The position numbers and the translations under genes were made by a program. From Parvibaculum sp. (GTDB taxonomy: Bacteria; Pseudomonadota; Alphaproteobacteria; Parvibaculales; Parvibaculaceae), in the NCBI GenBank assembly GCA_030682415.1, contig JAUXOE010000076.1:1-49908 (forward strand): a stretch of 49,908 nt of DNA, in the 5' to 3' direction. The notes under the pieces were generated by a model. It made no database searches. It had not been told where the DNA came from and saw only the letters and a program-made list of their open reading frames with translations. Shown here one piece after another: positions 25,143 through 33,729 of this stretch (position 1 is its first letter; each line of letters starts with the position of its first letter).

Positions 25143-26183
25143 ATGAACGAAACGCGCAGGCCGATGGACGACGGATTCTTCATGCCGGCCGAATGGGAGC
25201 CGCATGAGCGCTGCTGGATGCAGTGGCCGTCTCGAGGCGAGGTGTGGGGCGAGCGTTTACCGCAAGCCTACGCGGCCTATGCCCAGGTTGCGCGAACGAT
25301 AGCGGGCTTTGAGCCGGTGTCGATGATCTGCCGCCCCGAGGATGAAGCCCAGGCACGGCTTGCCTGTGGCCGTGACGTCGAGGTCGTTCCGTTGCCCATT
25401 GACGATAGCTGGGCACGGGATTCCGGTCCGATTTTCGTTGTCGATGGCAAGGGCGGTGTCGCCGGCACACATTGGCGTTTCAACGCCTGGGGCAACGCCT
25501 ATCAGAACTACGATCACGACGCGGCAGTCGGCGGCCTCGTTCTTGAGCGGCTCGGTATGCGTGTCTACAAGGGCGGCATGGTGCTGGAGGGCGGTTCGAT
25601 ATGCGCGGATGGATATGGAACGTTGCTGACGACCGAGGAATGCCTGCTCAACGACAATCGCAATCCGGAGCTGACACGTCAGCAGATCGAAGAAAATCTG
25701 GCATTGAATCTCGGTGTGTCGCGGATCATCTGGCTTGATCGAGGGCTTCAGGATGACGAGACGAGCGGCCATGTCGACATGATTGCCTGCTTTGCTGGGG
25801 AAGGGCGCGTGTTGCTGCACATGCCGGAGGATCGCAACGATCCAAACCATGCCCGTATGCAAGACAATCGCGAACGGATCGAAGCGGCGCGCGATGCGCG
25901 CGGGAAAAAGCTCGAAGTCATCGAAATTCCGCAACCCCGGCGAAATCTTCTGCGGCCCGACGGACGTCGGCTCTGCACATCCTATGTCAATGCCTATGTC
26001 GCAAATGGCGGCGTCGTGATGCCGACTTATGACGATCCGAATGACGGCAAGGCGGCCGAGATCATGGCAGAGGCTTTTCCGGGGCGTCAGGTGATGCAGG
26101 TGCCGGCGCTTGAAATTGCGCAAGGCGGCGGCTCGATCCACTGCATCACGCAGCAGCAGCCGAAAGGAACTTCGATAAAATAG
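25143..26183 (+). CDS. aguA: Agmatine deiminase (peptidyl-arginine deiminase family)
   Basis: Converts agmatine to N-carbamoylputrescine and ammonia in polyamine synthesis. The 346-residue product has the full guanidine-modifying set: DDSWARDSGPIFV, FNAWG, EGGSICADGYGTLLTTEECLLNDNRNP, DDETSGHVDMIACF and the catalytic cysteine in GGGSIHCITQQQP. The ATG at 25143 is preceded by GGGAGAGG; the track start would overlap ridA. The next enzyme, N-carbamoylputrescine amidohydrolase, is not adjacent. Confidence 0.95.
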   Translation: MNETRRPMDDGFFMPAEWEPHERCWMQWPSRGEVWGERLPQAYAAYAQVARTIAGFEPVSMICRPEDEAQARLACGRDVEVVPLPIDDSWARDSGPIFVVDGKGGVAGTHWRFNAWGNAYQNYDHDAAVGGLVLERLGMRVYKGGMVLEGGSICADGYGTLLTTEECLLNDNRNPELTRQQIEENLALNLGVSRIIWLDRGLQDDETSGHVDMIACFAGEGRVLLHMPEDRNDPNHARMQDNRERIEAARDARGKKLEVIEIPQPRRNLLRPDGRRLCTSYVNAYVANGGVVMPTYDDPNDGKAAEIMAEAFPGRQVMQVPALEIAQGGGSIHCITQQQPKGTSIK

Positions 26184-26188
26184 GCGGG

Positions 26189-26908
26189 TTATCCGTGCGT
26201 GGTCAGGCGCGCGGCGCGTCCGCCATTCTTCTTGTCCGCATACATGGCGCGGTCGGCGCGGTCGAGCAGTTCCTTAGGCGAGGTTTCGCCTGTATATGAC
26301 GCGAAGCCAAGGCTGGCGCTGACCGAGATCTTGTGCGATTTGCAGGCGATTTCGAGCCGTGCGATGCCGCGCAGCATCTCGCGGGCGCGTTCACGTGCGC
26401 GCTTGTGGTCGGCGCGTACGAAGAGAATGGCGAATTCGTCGCCGCCAAGGCGTGCGGCGTAGTCTGTGGCGCGGATGCTCTTGCTGAGAAAAGCGCCGAC
26501 CGTTCGCAAGACTTCGTCGCCCGCTACATGTCCACAACGATCGTTGATGGTCTTGAATCCATCGAGATCGATATAGGCGAGCAGCCCGGCTTCTTCGTAA
26601 CGTGCGGCGCTCAGCAGGTTGCGGCGCAGGACTTCGTCGAAGCCGCGCCGGTTGAGCAGGCCGGTCAACTCGTCGGTCTGCGTCAGCGCTTCCAGCCGGC
26701 GTACACGTTCGTTCAGTTCGACAATTCGTATTTCGGCCTCGTCGGCGAATGCTAGTGCCCTATCGACCAAGTCGCGGCTTGCCGGTCCGCGCGAGACGGC
26801 GCCGATGCTTCGGCGGAACCGCTCCGTCGGCGGATCGACTTGCAACACCCCTTCACCCAGCGAAGACGGCCGCGTTCCAGTGCCTGCCATGCGCTTTACG
26901 TAGCCCAT
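26189..26908 (-). CDS. GGDEF-domain diguanylate cyclase
   Basis: A 239-residue soluble protein: an N-terminal ~65 residues with a coiled-coil (AFADEAEIRIVELNERVRRLEALTQ), then a complete GGDEF domain from DELTGLLNRRGF to the end. The signature is RLGGDEF and the inhibitory RxxD site is present five residues upstream (RATD). It should make cyclic di-GMP and be product-inhibited. No sensor domain is visible. A 6-bp hairpin (TCGCAA/TTGCGA) abuts its Shine-Dalgarno GAGGGG and might affect translation. Convergent with aguA, 5 bases apart. Confidence 0.93.
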   Translation of the reverse strand: MGYVKRMAGTGTRPSSLGEGVLQVDPPTERFRRSIGAVSRGPASRDLVDRALAFADEAEIRIVELNERVRRLEALTQTDELTGLLNRRGFDEVLRRNLLSAARYEEAGLLAYIDLDGFKTINDRCGHVAGDEVLRTVGAFLSKSIRATDYAARLGGDEFAILFVRADHKRARERAREMLRGIARLEIACKSHKISVSASLGFASYTGETSPKELLDRADRAMYADKKNGGRAARLTTHG

Positions 26909-27086
26909 CGTTCCCCTCGCAATTTTCTTGCGATCCCCTTCAAGGCCTGTTCATCCGGCTATGGGAAATGCAAGGGCTTTGCCAAAGAAAAACCTTTTTA
27001 AAATCAATGCATTGAGGGGGCGGAGCCATGTTGGCGCCCGGCAAAATATTCCTGTTCGACTCAGCTTTGCCGGGTCAACCGGGCTG

Positions 27087-27980
27087 TTATTCGAGGTCGC
27101 GAACGAGGCGGAATCCGGCAATCGAAAGCCGCTCGTCCGGGAGGCGGTTCTCTCGCGCGCCGATCCGCACGGGCCCTGGTGTGTCTGTCCAAGAGCCCCC
27201 GCGGAGGATGCGGATGCCGCAATTTTCGGCCGCGTTCGGGCTGCCGTCGCGCGGTCCGAGCCTGTAGTCGCCCAACCAGCAGTCGGCGAGCCAAACCCAC
27301 ACGTTTCCGACCATGTCGTAGAGGCCGAAAGGATTTGGAAGGAAACTTCCCACCGGACTTGTGTACATGAAGCCGTCGTCGCAGGGCTCGGCGACCTTTG
27401 CCGCCTTGTTCTTGGCGGTCAGGTCGTTAACGCTGGCGTAGTCGCAGGTGAGACTGTCGTCGTCGCCCCAGAAATTCATGCCTGTCGTGCCGCCGCGCGC
27501 TGCATATTCCCATTCGGCCTCGCTCGGCAGGCGATAGTTTTTTCCGGTTCGTTCTGTCATCCACGCTGCATATGCGTTTGCGTCGTGCCATGAGACGCAG
27601 ACGACGGGGTGCGATGGATCTTGCGGGAAGCCGGGCGCGCGCCAGCTCGCGGTTTCGTCGACGCGCCAGCCGTCGTCGGTGAAGGCGAAGCAGCCTTGCT
27701 CCGGTTCGTGGTTTGTAGCTTCGGTGAAGGCTGCAAATTCCGCCACCGTGACGGCGAGGGGTGCCATCGCGAAGGGCTTTGAAATGGTAACTTCGTGGCG
27801 TGGGTATTCGCTGATGTCGGCGGCCGGGTCGTCTTCGTCGGCACCCCGCATGAACGACCCCGTCGGCAGGACGATGAGCGTGGGGCAATCGTCGCAGTCG
27901 CGCATCGTCTTGAAGGAATCGGGCGCATCGCCGCAGGCGGAGAGCCCGATCAATGCGCCTGCCAGCAAAGCACGAATCAT
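27087..27980 (-). CDS. FGE-sulfatase-fold lipoprotein (catalytic cysteines absent)
   Basis: Signal peptide with lipobox LSAC, then a formylglycine-generating-enzyme fold: LIVLPTGSFMRGADEDD, LAVTVAEFAAFTEAT, VCVSWHDANAYAAWM, YRLPSEAEWEYAARGG, NPFGLYDMVGNVWVWLADC, ILRGGSW and GFRLVRDLE. True FGE has two active-site cysteines just after RGGSW; here that stretch reads TDTPGPVRIGAREN. It is therefore a non-sulfatase-activating member, probably a binding or structural periplasmic protein. Other cysteines (CDDC and more) may form disulfides. It is coupled to the upstream dehydrogenase gene by ATGA. Confidence 0.87.
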   Translation of the reverse strand: MIRALLAGALIGLSACGDAPDSFKTMRDCDDCPTLIVLPTGSFMRGADEDDPAADISEYPRHEVTISKPFAMAPLAVTVAEFAAFTEATNHEPEQGCFAFTDDGWRVDETASWRAPGFPQDPSHPVVCVSWHDANAYAAWMTERTGKNYRLPSEAEWEYAARGGTTGMNFWGDDDSLTCDYASVNDLTAKNKAAKVAEPCDDGFMYTSPVGSFLPNPFGLYDMVGNVWVWLADCWLGDYRLGPRDGSPNAAENCGIRILRGGSWTDTPGPVRIGARENRLPDERLSIAGFRLVRDLE

Positions 27981-28942
27981 GGCGCCACCCGATCGCGCGG
28001 CGGGCGCCCGGCAAAGAAATCGTCGAGATTGTCGAGCGCGCGGAAACCCATCGCGTTGCGCGTTTCGAGTGTTGCGCTTCCCAGATGCGGTAGCAGAAAG
28101 GCGTTCGGCAATCCGAGATAACCCGGATGCAGGTTCGGCTCATTGTTGAAGACATCCAGCCCGGCTGCGCCGACGCGGCCGGAGGCAAGCGCGGCAATCA
28201 ACGCGTCGTCGTCGACAATGTCGCCGCGTGCCGTGTTGACGACGATGGCGCCGGGCGGCAGCAGCGCCAGGGTTTCGGCGTTGACGATGCGGCGCGTTTC
28301 GGGTGTCGAGGCGCAATGGATCGACAATATGTCCGAGGCGCCGAACAGCGATGCGACGTCCGCGTGGAAGACCGCGCCTTTTTCGGCATCGGGCTCCAGG
28401 CGTTTGCGATTGTGATAGTGGATCGTCATGTTGAAGGCGCGCGCGCGGCGGGCGACGGCCTGACCGATACGCCCGAGCCCCAGAATGCCGAGACGCTTGC
28501 CCGAGATTTCGCGGCCGAGCATGCCGGTTGGCGCCCAGTTTTTCCAGCGGCCCTCGCGGATAGTGGCAGCGCCGGAAGCCGCGCCGCGTGCGGCGCCGAG
28601 CATCAACAGCATTGCGATTTCGGCCGTTGCGTCGGTCAGCACGTCGGGTGTGTTGGTGACAGCGATGTCGCGGCTCGCGGCCGCGGCGACATCGATATGG
28701 TCGTAGCCAACCGAAAACGTAGCAATAACGCGGATTTCTGCCGGAAGGGCGGCGATCAGCTTGGCGTCGATCCTGTCCGTTACGGTGACGAGGAGACCGT
28801 CCTTGTCCGCTGCGCGGGCGAGCAGGTCGTCGCGTGCGTACAGGCGATCATCCGTGTTCAGGTCGGCTTCGTAGTCGCGGATGGCGCGCGCTTCTACCTC
28901 TGTCGGGAGCTTGCGGGTCAGGAGGATGCGGGGACGGGACAT
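27977..28942 (-). CDS. D-2-hydroxyacid dehydrogenase (glyoxylate/hydroxypyruvate reductase type)
   Basis: The 321-residue enzyme has NAD(P)-binding LGILGLGRIGQAVARRA, substrate arginine in NTARGDIVDDDAL, glutamate in NNEPNLHPGY and catalytic histidine in LPHLGSATLETR. The overall pattern fits GyaR/GhrB-like reductases of glyoxylate or hydroxypyruvate. The stop overlaps the start of the FGE-like lipoprotein gene, an unexpected pairing of a cytosolic redox enzyme with a periplasmic lipoprotein. Divergent from eipB. Confidence 0.92.
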   Translation of the reverse strand: MSRPRILLTRKLPTEVEARAIRDYEADLNTDDRLYARDDLLARAADKDGLLVTVTDRIDAKLIAALPAEIRVIATFSVGYDHIDVAAAASRDIAVTNTPDVLTDATAEIAMLLMLGAARGAASGAATIREGRWKNWAPTGMLGREISGKRLGILGLGRIGQAVARRARAFNMTIHYHNRKRLEPDAEKGAVFHADVASLFGASDILSIHCASTPETRRIVNAETLALLPPGAIVVNTARGDIVDDDALIAALASGRVGAAGLDVFNNEPNLHPGYLGLPNAFLLPHLGSATLETRNAMGFRALDNLDDFFAGRPPRDRVAP

Positions 28943-29038
28943 TGCGGGCCCTTGGCGTTCGATTGATTATCCGGTTTAGCCGATGGTGTAGGATTACAAA
29001 AGGCCGGGACACGACGACGGGAAGGAAAGCCGGAAGCC

Positions 29039-29866
29039 ATGCGAACGACAAGCTCGGGTTTTGTTGCTGTCCTGTTGTGGACTGTCGCATTGCATTCAAC
29101 TGCCGCAGCGGTCGAAGCGGAATTGCAGATGCATCGCGCCGTGTACGAACTGTCTCTGGTGCGATCACAGGCGGTCAGCGATGTAGCCGGCATTGAAGGG
29201 CGGATGGTCGTGGAATGGCGCGGCGGACGCGAATGCGGCGGCTATACGTCGATGCAGCGGGTGGTGACGCAGGTGACGGGGGAAGAGGACAGGGCGGTCA
29301 GCAACGACATCCGGCTGAGCACCTGGGAGGCGGCGGATGGCGGCGAGTTCCGGTTCGAGCGGACGGAGTATGTAAACGGCCAACTCGTTGAAAATGAAAG
29401 CGGAATCGCCCGCCGCGCGGGGCCGAAGGGCGCGGTGACGGTCGAGCGCGAGGGGGTGCCTCCGATCGAGATGCCCGCCGAGGTGCTGTTTCCGGTGGCC
29501 TATAATCTGCAGTTGATGGCAGCGGCGAAGGCCGGCCGGCAACTCTTCAGCGCCCCGATTTTCGATGGCACGGAGGAGGCCGAGAATCCGACAAATGCCT
29601 TTATCGGCAAGGACTTAGAGGTACCGGACGACGCTGTTTCCGCGGCTGTGAGCGGCAGCGCTGTGCCGCTGCTGTCCGAAATGACGGCGCGGCCGGTCAG
29701 GCTGAGCTATTTCGACCGCGACGCGCGTGAGGGCCTGCCCAATTTCGAAATGGGCTATGTCCTTCTATCCAATGGCGTTTCGGCGTCGCTGGTGCTCGAC
29801 TACGACGATGTGGTGATGAACGGACGGCTGAGCGAGGTTCATTATTTCGCAGCAGGCAGTTGCTGA
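29039..29866 (+). CDS. eipB: Envelope integrity protein EipB (DUF1849)
   Basis: A 275-residue exported protein with signal peptide (about 1-24) and DUF1849 features: HRAVYELSLVRSQ, GRMVVEWRGGRECGGYTSMQRV, and FEMGYVLLSNGVSASLVLDYDDVVMNGRLSEVHYF. Brucella EipB folds as a periplasmic beta-spiral with a disulfide between an early and a C-terminal cysteine; C66 and the final C275 fit that pair. It maintains cell-envelope integrity in that organism. Three bases after its stop begins a C-run and a triple PHO box. Confidence 0.88.
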   Translation: MRTTSSGFVAVLLWTVALHSTAAAVEAELQMHRAVYELSLVRSQAVSDVAGIEGRMVVEWRGGRECGGYTSMQRVVTQVTGEEDRAVSNDIRLSTWEAADGGEFRFERTEYVNGQLVENESGIARRAGPKGAVTVEREGVPPIEMPAEVLFPVAYNLQLMAAAKAGRQLFSAPIFDGTEEAENPTNAFIGKDLEVPDDAVSAAVSGSAVPLLSEMTARPVRLSYFDRDAREGLPNFEMGYVLLSNGVSASLVLDYDDVVMNGRLSEVHYFAAGSC

Positions 29867-29878
29867 AGACCCCCCCCT

Positions 29879-29911
29879 CTGTCACAAATCTGTCAAAAAA
29901 CTGTCACAAAT
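29879..29911 (+). promoter_or_regulatory. Triple PHO box (PhoB binding array B)
   Basis: Three CTGTCA half-sites spaced exactly 11 bases (29879, 29890, 29901) with A-rich spacers, preceded by a run of eight C. It agrees at 29 of 33 positions with array A at 74-106. Orientation is rightward, with TTATCC about 10 bases after the last half-site as a possible -10. The only thing downstream in that direction is the antisense strand of dinB. Confidence 0.75.
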
Positions 29912-29980
29912 CGACTTATCCCCGGCCGGCGCCGCGACTTATCCCCGGGGCGAAGTCCGACTTATCCCCGGGTCAGCGCG
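29912..29980. repeat. Three 23-bp tandem repeats with core CGACTTATCCCCGG
   Basis: Copies begin at 29912, 29935 and 29958. The first 14 bases are identical in all three and the remaining 9 differ. The last copy runs over the dinB stop codon. The 12-mer ACTTATCCCCGG also occurs just inside the leftward gene at the left edge, again downstream of a PHO array. The core matches 7 of 9 positions of a DnaA box but is not a convincing one. Confidence 0.85.
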
Positions 29981-31232
29981 GCAGGCCACGACCCTTGCCG
30001 ATCGACTTGTCTCCGAATCGTGCTCTCAGCCGGTCCATCGCGCGTTCGGCGGTGGCGCGCCGCGTCGCCGCCGGGTCGAGCATGTCGGGCGGGTCGGCGA
30101 GATCGGCGGGCACGAGTTGCGAAATGCCGACGCCGAGCAGGCGGAAGGCGGGCCCGACCGCCTCCTTCGCCAGCAGGGGGGCGGCGATGCGATAGATCAC
30201 ATCGGCCAGCTGCGTCGGATCGTGCAGGGTCTGGTTGCGGGTGCGGGTCTTGAAGTCGGCGGTCTTCAGCTTCAGGACCACGGTCGCGCCGGACAGGCCG
30301 GCGGCCTTGGCGCGGCGGGAGACCTTTTCGCAGAGCGGCCAGAGGATGCGGTCAAGCGCGGCGGCGTCCGAAATATCGTCCGCAAACGTCGTTTCGGCCG
30401 AAATGCTTTTGGCGCCCTGGGACGGTTCGACGGTGCGGACATCGAGGCCGCGGGCGAGGCGCCAGAGCCGGCTGCCCATCGAGCCGTAACGCGCCATCAG
30501 CTCGTTTTCCTCCATGCGCTGGAGCTGCGAAATGCGGGTGATGCCGTCGCGGGCGAGCTTGGCCTCGAAAGCCTTGCCGACGCCCCAGATCAGCGAGACA
30601 GGTTTTGCGGCCAGGAAGGAGTGCGTTTCGGCGCGGCCGATGACCGAGAAGCCGCGCGGCTTGTCGAGGTCGGAGGCGATCTTGGCCAGAAACTTGTTGT
30701 GGCTGAGGCCGACCGAGACGGTGATGCCGATCTCCTTTTCGATGCGGTTGACGAGGCGGGCCATGCTGAGCGCCGGCGATCCGTGATGCAGGCGTTCGGT
30801 GCCGGACAGGTCGAGAAAGGCCTCGTCGATCGACAGCGGCTCGACCAGCGGCGTCAATTCCTGCATCAACTGCCGGACTTCGCGGCCGACTTTCGCGTAT
30901 TTGGCCATGTCGGGCGGTATGACGACGGCTTCGGGACAGGCGGCCATGGCCTTGAACATCGGCATGGCCGAGCGGACGCCGCGCACGCGGGCGATGTAGC
31001 AGCAGGTCGAGACGACGCCGCGCTTGCCGCCGCCGATGATCAGCGGCTTGTCGCGCAGGGTGGGGTCGTCGCGCTTTTCGACGGCGGCATAGAAGGCGTC
31101 GCAATCGAGATGGGCGATCGAGAGATCATGCAGCTCGGGATGGAACTTCAGGCGCGGCCGTTTGCAGGACGGGCAGCGCGCCACGCCTTCGGGGGCAGGG
31201 GCGAAGCAATCGCGGCAGAAGCCGTCGCTCAT
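29973..31232 (-). CDS. dinB: DNA polymerase IV (Y-family) with N-terminal zinc ribbon
   Basis: Translesion polymerase. Catalytic motifs [26 protein letters not shown] and [14 protein letters not shown] carry the acidic triad; palm, thumb ([15 protein letters not shown]) and little-finger regions follow. Before the polymerase core is a CxxC...CxxC ribbon (CRDC ... CPSC, residues about 6-23), a feature of alphaproteobacterial DinB lacking in E. coli. The ATG at 31232 overlaps the ROK kinase stop (ATGA). The 419-residue protein lacks an obvious beta-clamp motif that I can place with confidence. A PHO array points antisense into its 3' end. Confidence 0.94.
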   Translation of the reverse strand: MSDGFCRDCFAPAPEGVARCPSCKRPRLKFHPELHDLSIAHLDCDAFYAAVEKRDDPTLRDKPLIIGGGKRGVVSTCCYIARVRGVRSAMPMFKAMAACPEAVVIPPDMAKYAKVGREVRQLMQELTPLVEPLSIDEAFLDLSGTERLHHGSPALSMARLVNRIEKEIGITVSVGLSHNKFLAKIASDLDKPRGFSVIGRAETHSFLAAKPVSLIWGVGKAFEAKLARDGITRISQLQRMEENELMARYGSMGSRLWRLARGLDVRTVEPSQGAKSISAETTFADDISDAAALDRILWPLCEKVSRRAKAAGLSGATVVLKLKTADFKTRTRNQTLHDPTQLADVIYRIAAPLLAKEAVGPAFRLLGVGISQLVPADLADPPDMLDPAATRRATAERAMDRLRARFGDKSIGKGRGLPR

Positions 31233-32137
31233 GTGCCGCCTCCATCGGGCCACAACCAGGCCGCGCCGCGGACGCCGCTTGAGTCACCGTGCTGGTGGGG
31301 GCGCAAGCGGGTGACGACGGTGTCGGAGAAGACCCAGGCGCCCCAGCGGGCCGGGACTTCGTCGTAGATGGCTTCGATGTTCGACATGCCGCCGCCAAGG
31401 ACGATCACTTCGGGGTCGAGAATGTTGATCGTGTGGGCCAGCGCGCGGGCGAGGCGGTCGGCGTAGCGGCGGAGCGCCAGGCGGGCGGGACGGGCGCCCG
31501 TTTGCGCCGCGGCGACGATTTCTTCGGGCGTCAGCGCCTCGCCTTCTTCCTCCTTGTAGAGGCGGGCGAAAGCGGGCCCCGAAGCCCATGTTTCGATGCA
31601 GCCCTTCTTGCCGCAATAACAATCCGTACCCGGATATTCGTCCGGGTGCATCCAGGGCAGCGGATTGTGGCCCCATTCGCCGGCAATCGCGTTGGGGCCC
31701 GCCAGCAGCCTGCCGCCGATGACAATGCCGCCGCCGACGCCGGTGCCGAGAATGACGCCAAAGACCGAGGCGGCGCCGGCGCCCGCGCCGTCGGTTGCTT
31801 CGGAGAGGGCGAAACAATCGGCGTCGTTGGCGAGGCGGAGGGGGCGGGCCAGCGCCGTTTCGAGATCGCGCCCGAAGGGATGGCCGATCAGCCAGGTGCT
31901 GTTGGCGTTTTTGACGAGGCCTGTCGCCGGCGAGATCGTGCCCGGCATGCCGATGCCAACCGTGCCTTGTTGTCCGGTCTCGGCTTCGAGGGCGGCGACC
32001 AGATCGCGGATCGCGGCGATGGTGGCCTCATAGCGCCCCTGCGGGGCGGCGATGCGGCGGCGCGTCAATTCGCGGCCTTCAGCGTCGAGCGCGAGGGCTT
32101 CGATTTTGGTGCCGCCGAGGTCGATGCCAATGCGCAT
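31229..32137 (-). CDS. ROK-family sugar kinase (fructokinase/N-acetylglucosamine kinase type)
   Basis: A 302-residue ATP-dependent kinase with phosphate-binding [27 protein letters not shown], substrate loop [11 protein letters not shown] and the ROK zinc motif [16 protein letters not shown]-like repressor DNA-binding domain is absent, so it is an enzyme, not a ROK regulator. Fructose, glucose or GlcNAc are possible. Its stop overlaps the dinB start. Divergent from the CapA-like gene. Confidence 0.91.
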   Translation of the reverse strand: MRIGIDLGGTKIEALALDAEGRELTRRRIAAPQGRYEATIAAIRDLVAALEAETGQQGTVGIGMPGTISPATGLVKNANSTWLIGHPFGRDLETALARPLRLANDADCFALSEATDGAGAGAASVFGVILGTGVGGGIVIGGRLLAGPNAIAGEWGHNPLPWMHPDEYPGTDCYCGKKGCIETWASGPAFARLYKEEEGEALTPEEIVAAAQTGARPARLALRRYADRLARALAHTINILDPEVIVLGGGMSNIEAIYDEVPARWGAWVFSDTVVTRLRPHQHGDSSGVRGAAWLWPDGGGT

Positions 32138-32181
32138 GGGGAGATTTCACGATTCAGGTTGTGCGGGGTGTTTATATTACG

Positions 32182-33441
32182 ATGAAGGAAGGCGTGGATG
32201 GCCCGAATAAATCGGACCATGGCGGCTTTTGGGGGATCGGGTGCATGGCGTTTGTTGCGTTCTGGTTGCTTGCCTTTGTTCTGCTCGCCTTGCCCGCCCA
32301 GGCGGATGACCGCCTGACAGTCGTGCTGGTGGGGGATACCGGGCTCAATGCCGGCGGGGCGCTGGTCGATGCGCGGGGCGGCTGGAAGGGCGGGCGGCTG
32401 GTGACGGCGGCGGAAGCGCTGGAGGGCATCGGGCCGTGGTTTCAGGGCGATGTCGTGTTCGCCAATCTCGAAAGCGTGGTGACCGACCGCAACGACATTC
32501 CGGCGCGCGAAAAGATGTTCGTGTTCCGCATGCATCCGCAAGGTGTGCATGGGCTGGCGGCGGCGGGGATCAATGTGTTCTCGCTCGCCAATAATCATGC
32601 GCTCGACTACGGGACGCGCGGGGCCGGCGAGACGCTGGCCCATGTGGCGGCGGTGCCGGGACTGAAGGCATGGCCGGGGCTCGGGCGGACGCGCACGGAA
32701 GCGATGCGGCCGCATGTTTTCGAGTTGCGCGGGCTCAAGGTGGCGGTGTCGGCGGTCGGCAATGCCGGCGGCGGGTTGCCGGCGGGCGAGGGCCATGCGG
32801 GGATGCTGCAGGAGCGGACCGACTTTGCCGAGGTGGCGGCGCGGCTGAAGGACGAGGCGGCGGATCTGCGGATCCTGTCGGTGCATTACGGGCGCGAGTT
32901 CGCGCCGCTGACCGATGCCGTGGATATTGCGCGCTTCCGGGGCGAGGCGGCGGGGGCGGGCGCGATGATCGTTGCCGGGCATCATGCGCATGTGGCCAAG
33001 GGGGTCGAGATTTCGGGGGCGCATCTGGTTGCCTATGGGCTCGGGAATTTTCTGCATCTGGGCACGCAGAACATGGCGCGGTTCGATATCTGCCGCGATT
33101 TCGGGTTGCTGCTGCGGGTGGGGCTGGCGCGGGGCGCGGCCGGGCTTGCGGTCGAGACGGTGGAGGCGGTGCCGCTCAAGGGCATGCATTTGCGGGTGGA
33201 ACCGATGGGCGGCGCAGCGGCGCGGCTGCGGCTTGAGGTGCTGAATTATCTGGGGGGGCGGCTCGACGGGGAGGATGCGCGGGGCTTGCGCTTTCGTCCG
33301 CAGGCGGACGGGTCGGGGCTCTGGTGCGCGGCCGGGGCGAGCGATGCGCGCTGTGCGGGCTGGGAGGAGCCGGAGGAATCGGTGCGAGAGGCGGAGATTG
33401 TGGCGGCTTGCGGGAAGGATGTGAGAAGAGGGAATTTTTGA
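32182..33441 (+). CDS. CapA-family (PgsA) metallophosphatase-like exported protein
   Basis: A hydrophobic N-terminal segment (MAFVAFWLLAFVLLALPAQA) is followed by a CapA domain: VVLVGDTGLN, DVVFANLESVVTD, INVFSLANNHALDYG, ILSVHYGREF and IVAGHHAHVAKGVEI with metal-binding residues conserved. CapA proteins take part in poly-gamma-glutamate export and other envelope processes; no capBC partners are here. The ATG at 32182 is used; the ATG at 32245 behind GGGGGATCGG would leave just the signal peptide and is equally likely. The gene is unusually G-rich on its coding strand. Confidence 0.85.
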   Translation: MKEGVDGPNKSDHGGFWGIGCMAFVAFWLLAFVLLALPAQADDRLTVVLVGDTGLNAGGALVDARGGWKGGRLVTAAEALEGIGPWFQGDVVFANLESVVTDRNDIPAREKMFVFRMHPQGVHGLAAAGINVFSLANNHALDYGTRGAGETLAHVAAVPGLKAWPGLGRTRTEAMRPHVFELRGLKVAVSAVGNAGGGLPAGEGHAGMLQERTDFAEVAARLKDEAADLRILSVHYGREFAPLTDAVDIARFRGEAAGAGAMIVAGHHAHVAKGVEISGAHLVAYGLGNFLHLGTQNMARFDICRDFGLLLRVGLARGAAGLAVETVEAVPLKGMHLRVEPMGGAAARLRLEVLNYLGGRLDGEDARGLRFRPQADGSGLWCAAGASDARCAGWEEPEESVREAEIVAACGKDVRRGNF

Positions 33442-33480
33442 AGGGAAGGCAGGTCGCACGCGAAGGGAAGAAGGGGTTCA

Positions 33481-33504
33481 CGCGGAGACGCGGAGTCGCG
33501 GAGA
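33481..33504. repeat. Tandem 8-bp repeat CGCGGAGN x3
   Basis: CGCGGAGA, CGCGGAGT and CGCGGAGA follow one another directly after the CapA gene. It opens a 288-base intergenic stretch made almost wholly of repeats. Confidence 0.8.
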
Positions 33505-33520
33505 GGAGAAGGTTTCTGGC

Positions 33521-33558
33521 GCTTCCGCCTTCGCTCCTGGCGGAGCTTCCGCCTTCGC
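33521..33558. repeat. 14-bp direct repeat GCTTCCGCCTTCGC x2
   Basis: Identical copies at 33521-33534 and 33545-33558, separated by 10 bases, followed by GGCGGACAGGTCGGCGGACAAG, which itself repeats GGCGGACA. The style is that of dispersed REP-like intergenic elements. Confidence 0.65.
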
Positions 33559-33612
33559 CAAGGCTGCGGCGGACAGGTCGGCGGACAAGTCGCGCCGGAA
33601 ACAAAAAACAAT

Positions 33613-33705
33613 GTCATTGCGAGGAGCGAAGCGACGAAGCAATCCAGAAGCCGCAAACTCCGAGACTGCCGCTTCTGGATTGCTTCGCCTTCGGCTCGCA
33701 ATGAC
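33613..33705. repeat. Long imperfect palindrome (dispersed REP/MITE-like element)
   Basis: The left arm starts GTCATTGCGAGGAGCGAAGC and ends GCAATCCAGAAGC; the right arm is its near-complement (GCTTCTGGATTGC ... GCTCGCAATGAC) across a 19-base loop. The left arm resembles a sequence I know from intergenic repeats of many bacteria (CATTGCGAGGAGC...GCAATCCAG). It would form a strong hairpin between the CapA and HAD genes. Confidence 0.85.
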
Positions 33706-33729
33706 GAATCTGTTTTTCCGTTGGAGATG

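Noticed and set aside
29912-29980. DnaA-box cluster or replication origin
   Set aside because: Core matches only 7 of 9 positions of the consensus, with no AT-rich unwinding region or dnaA/hemE/parAB context.
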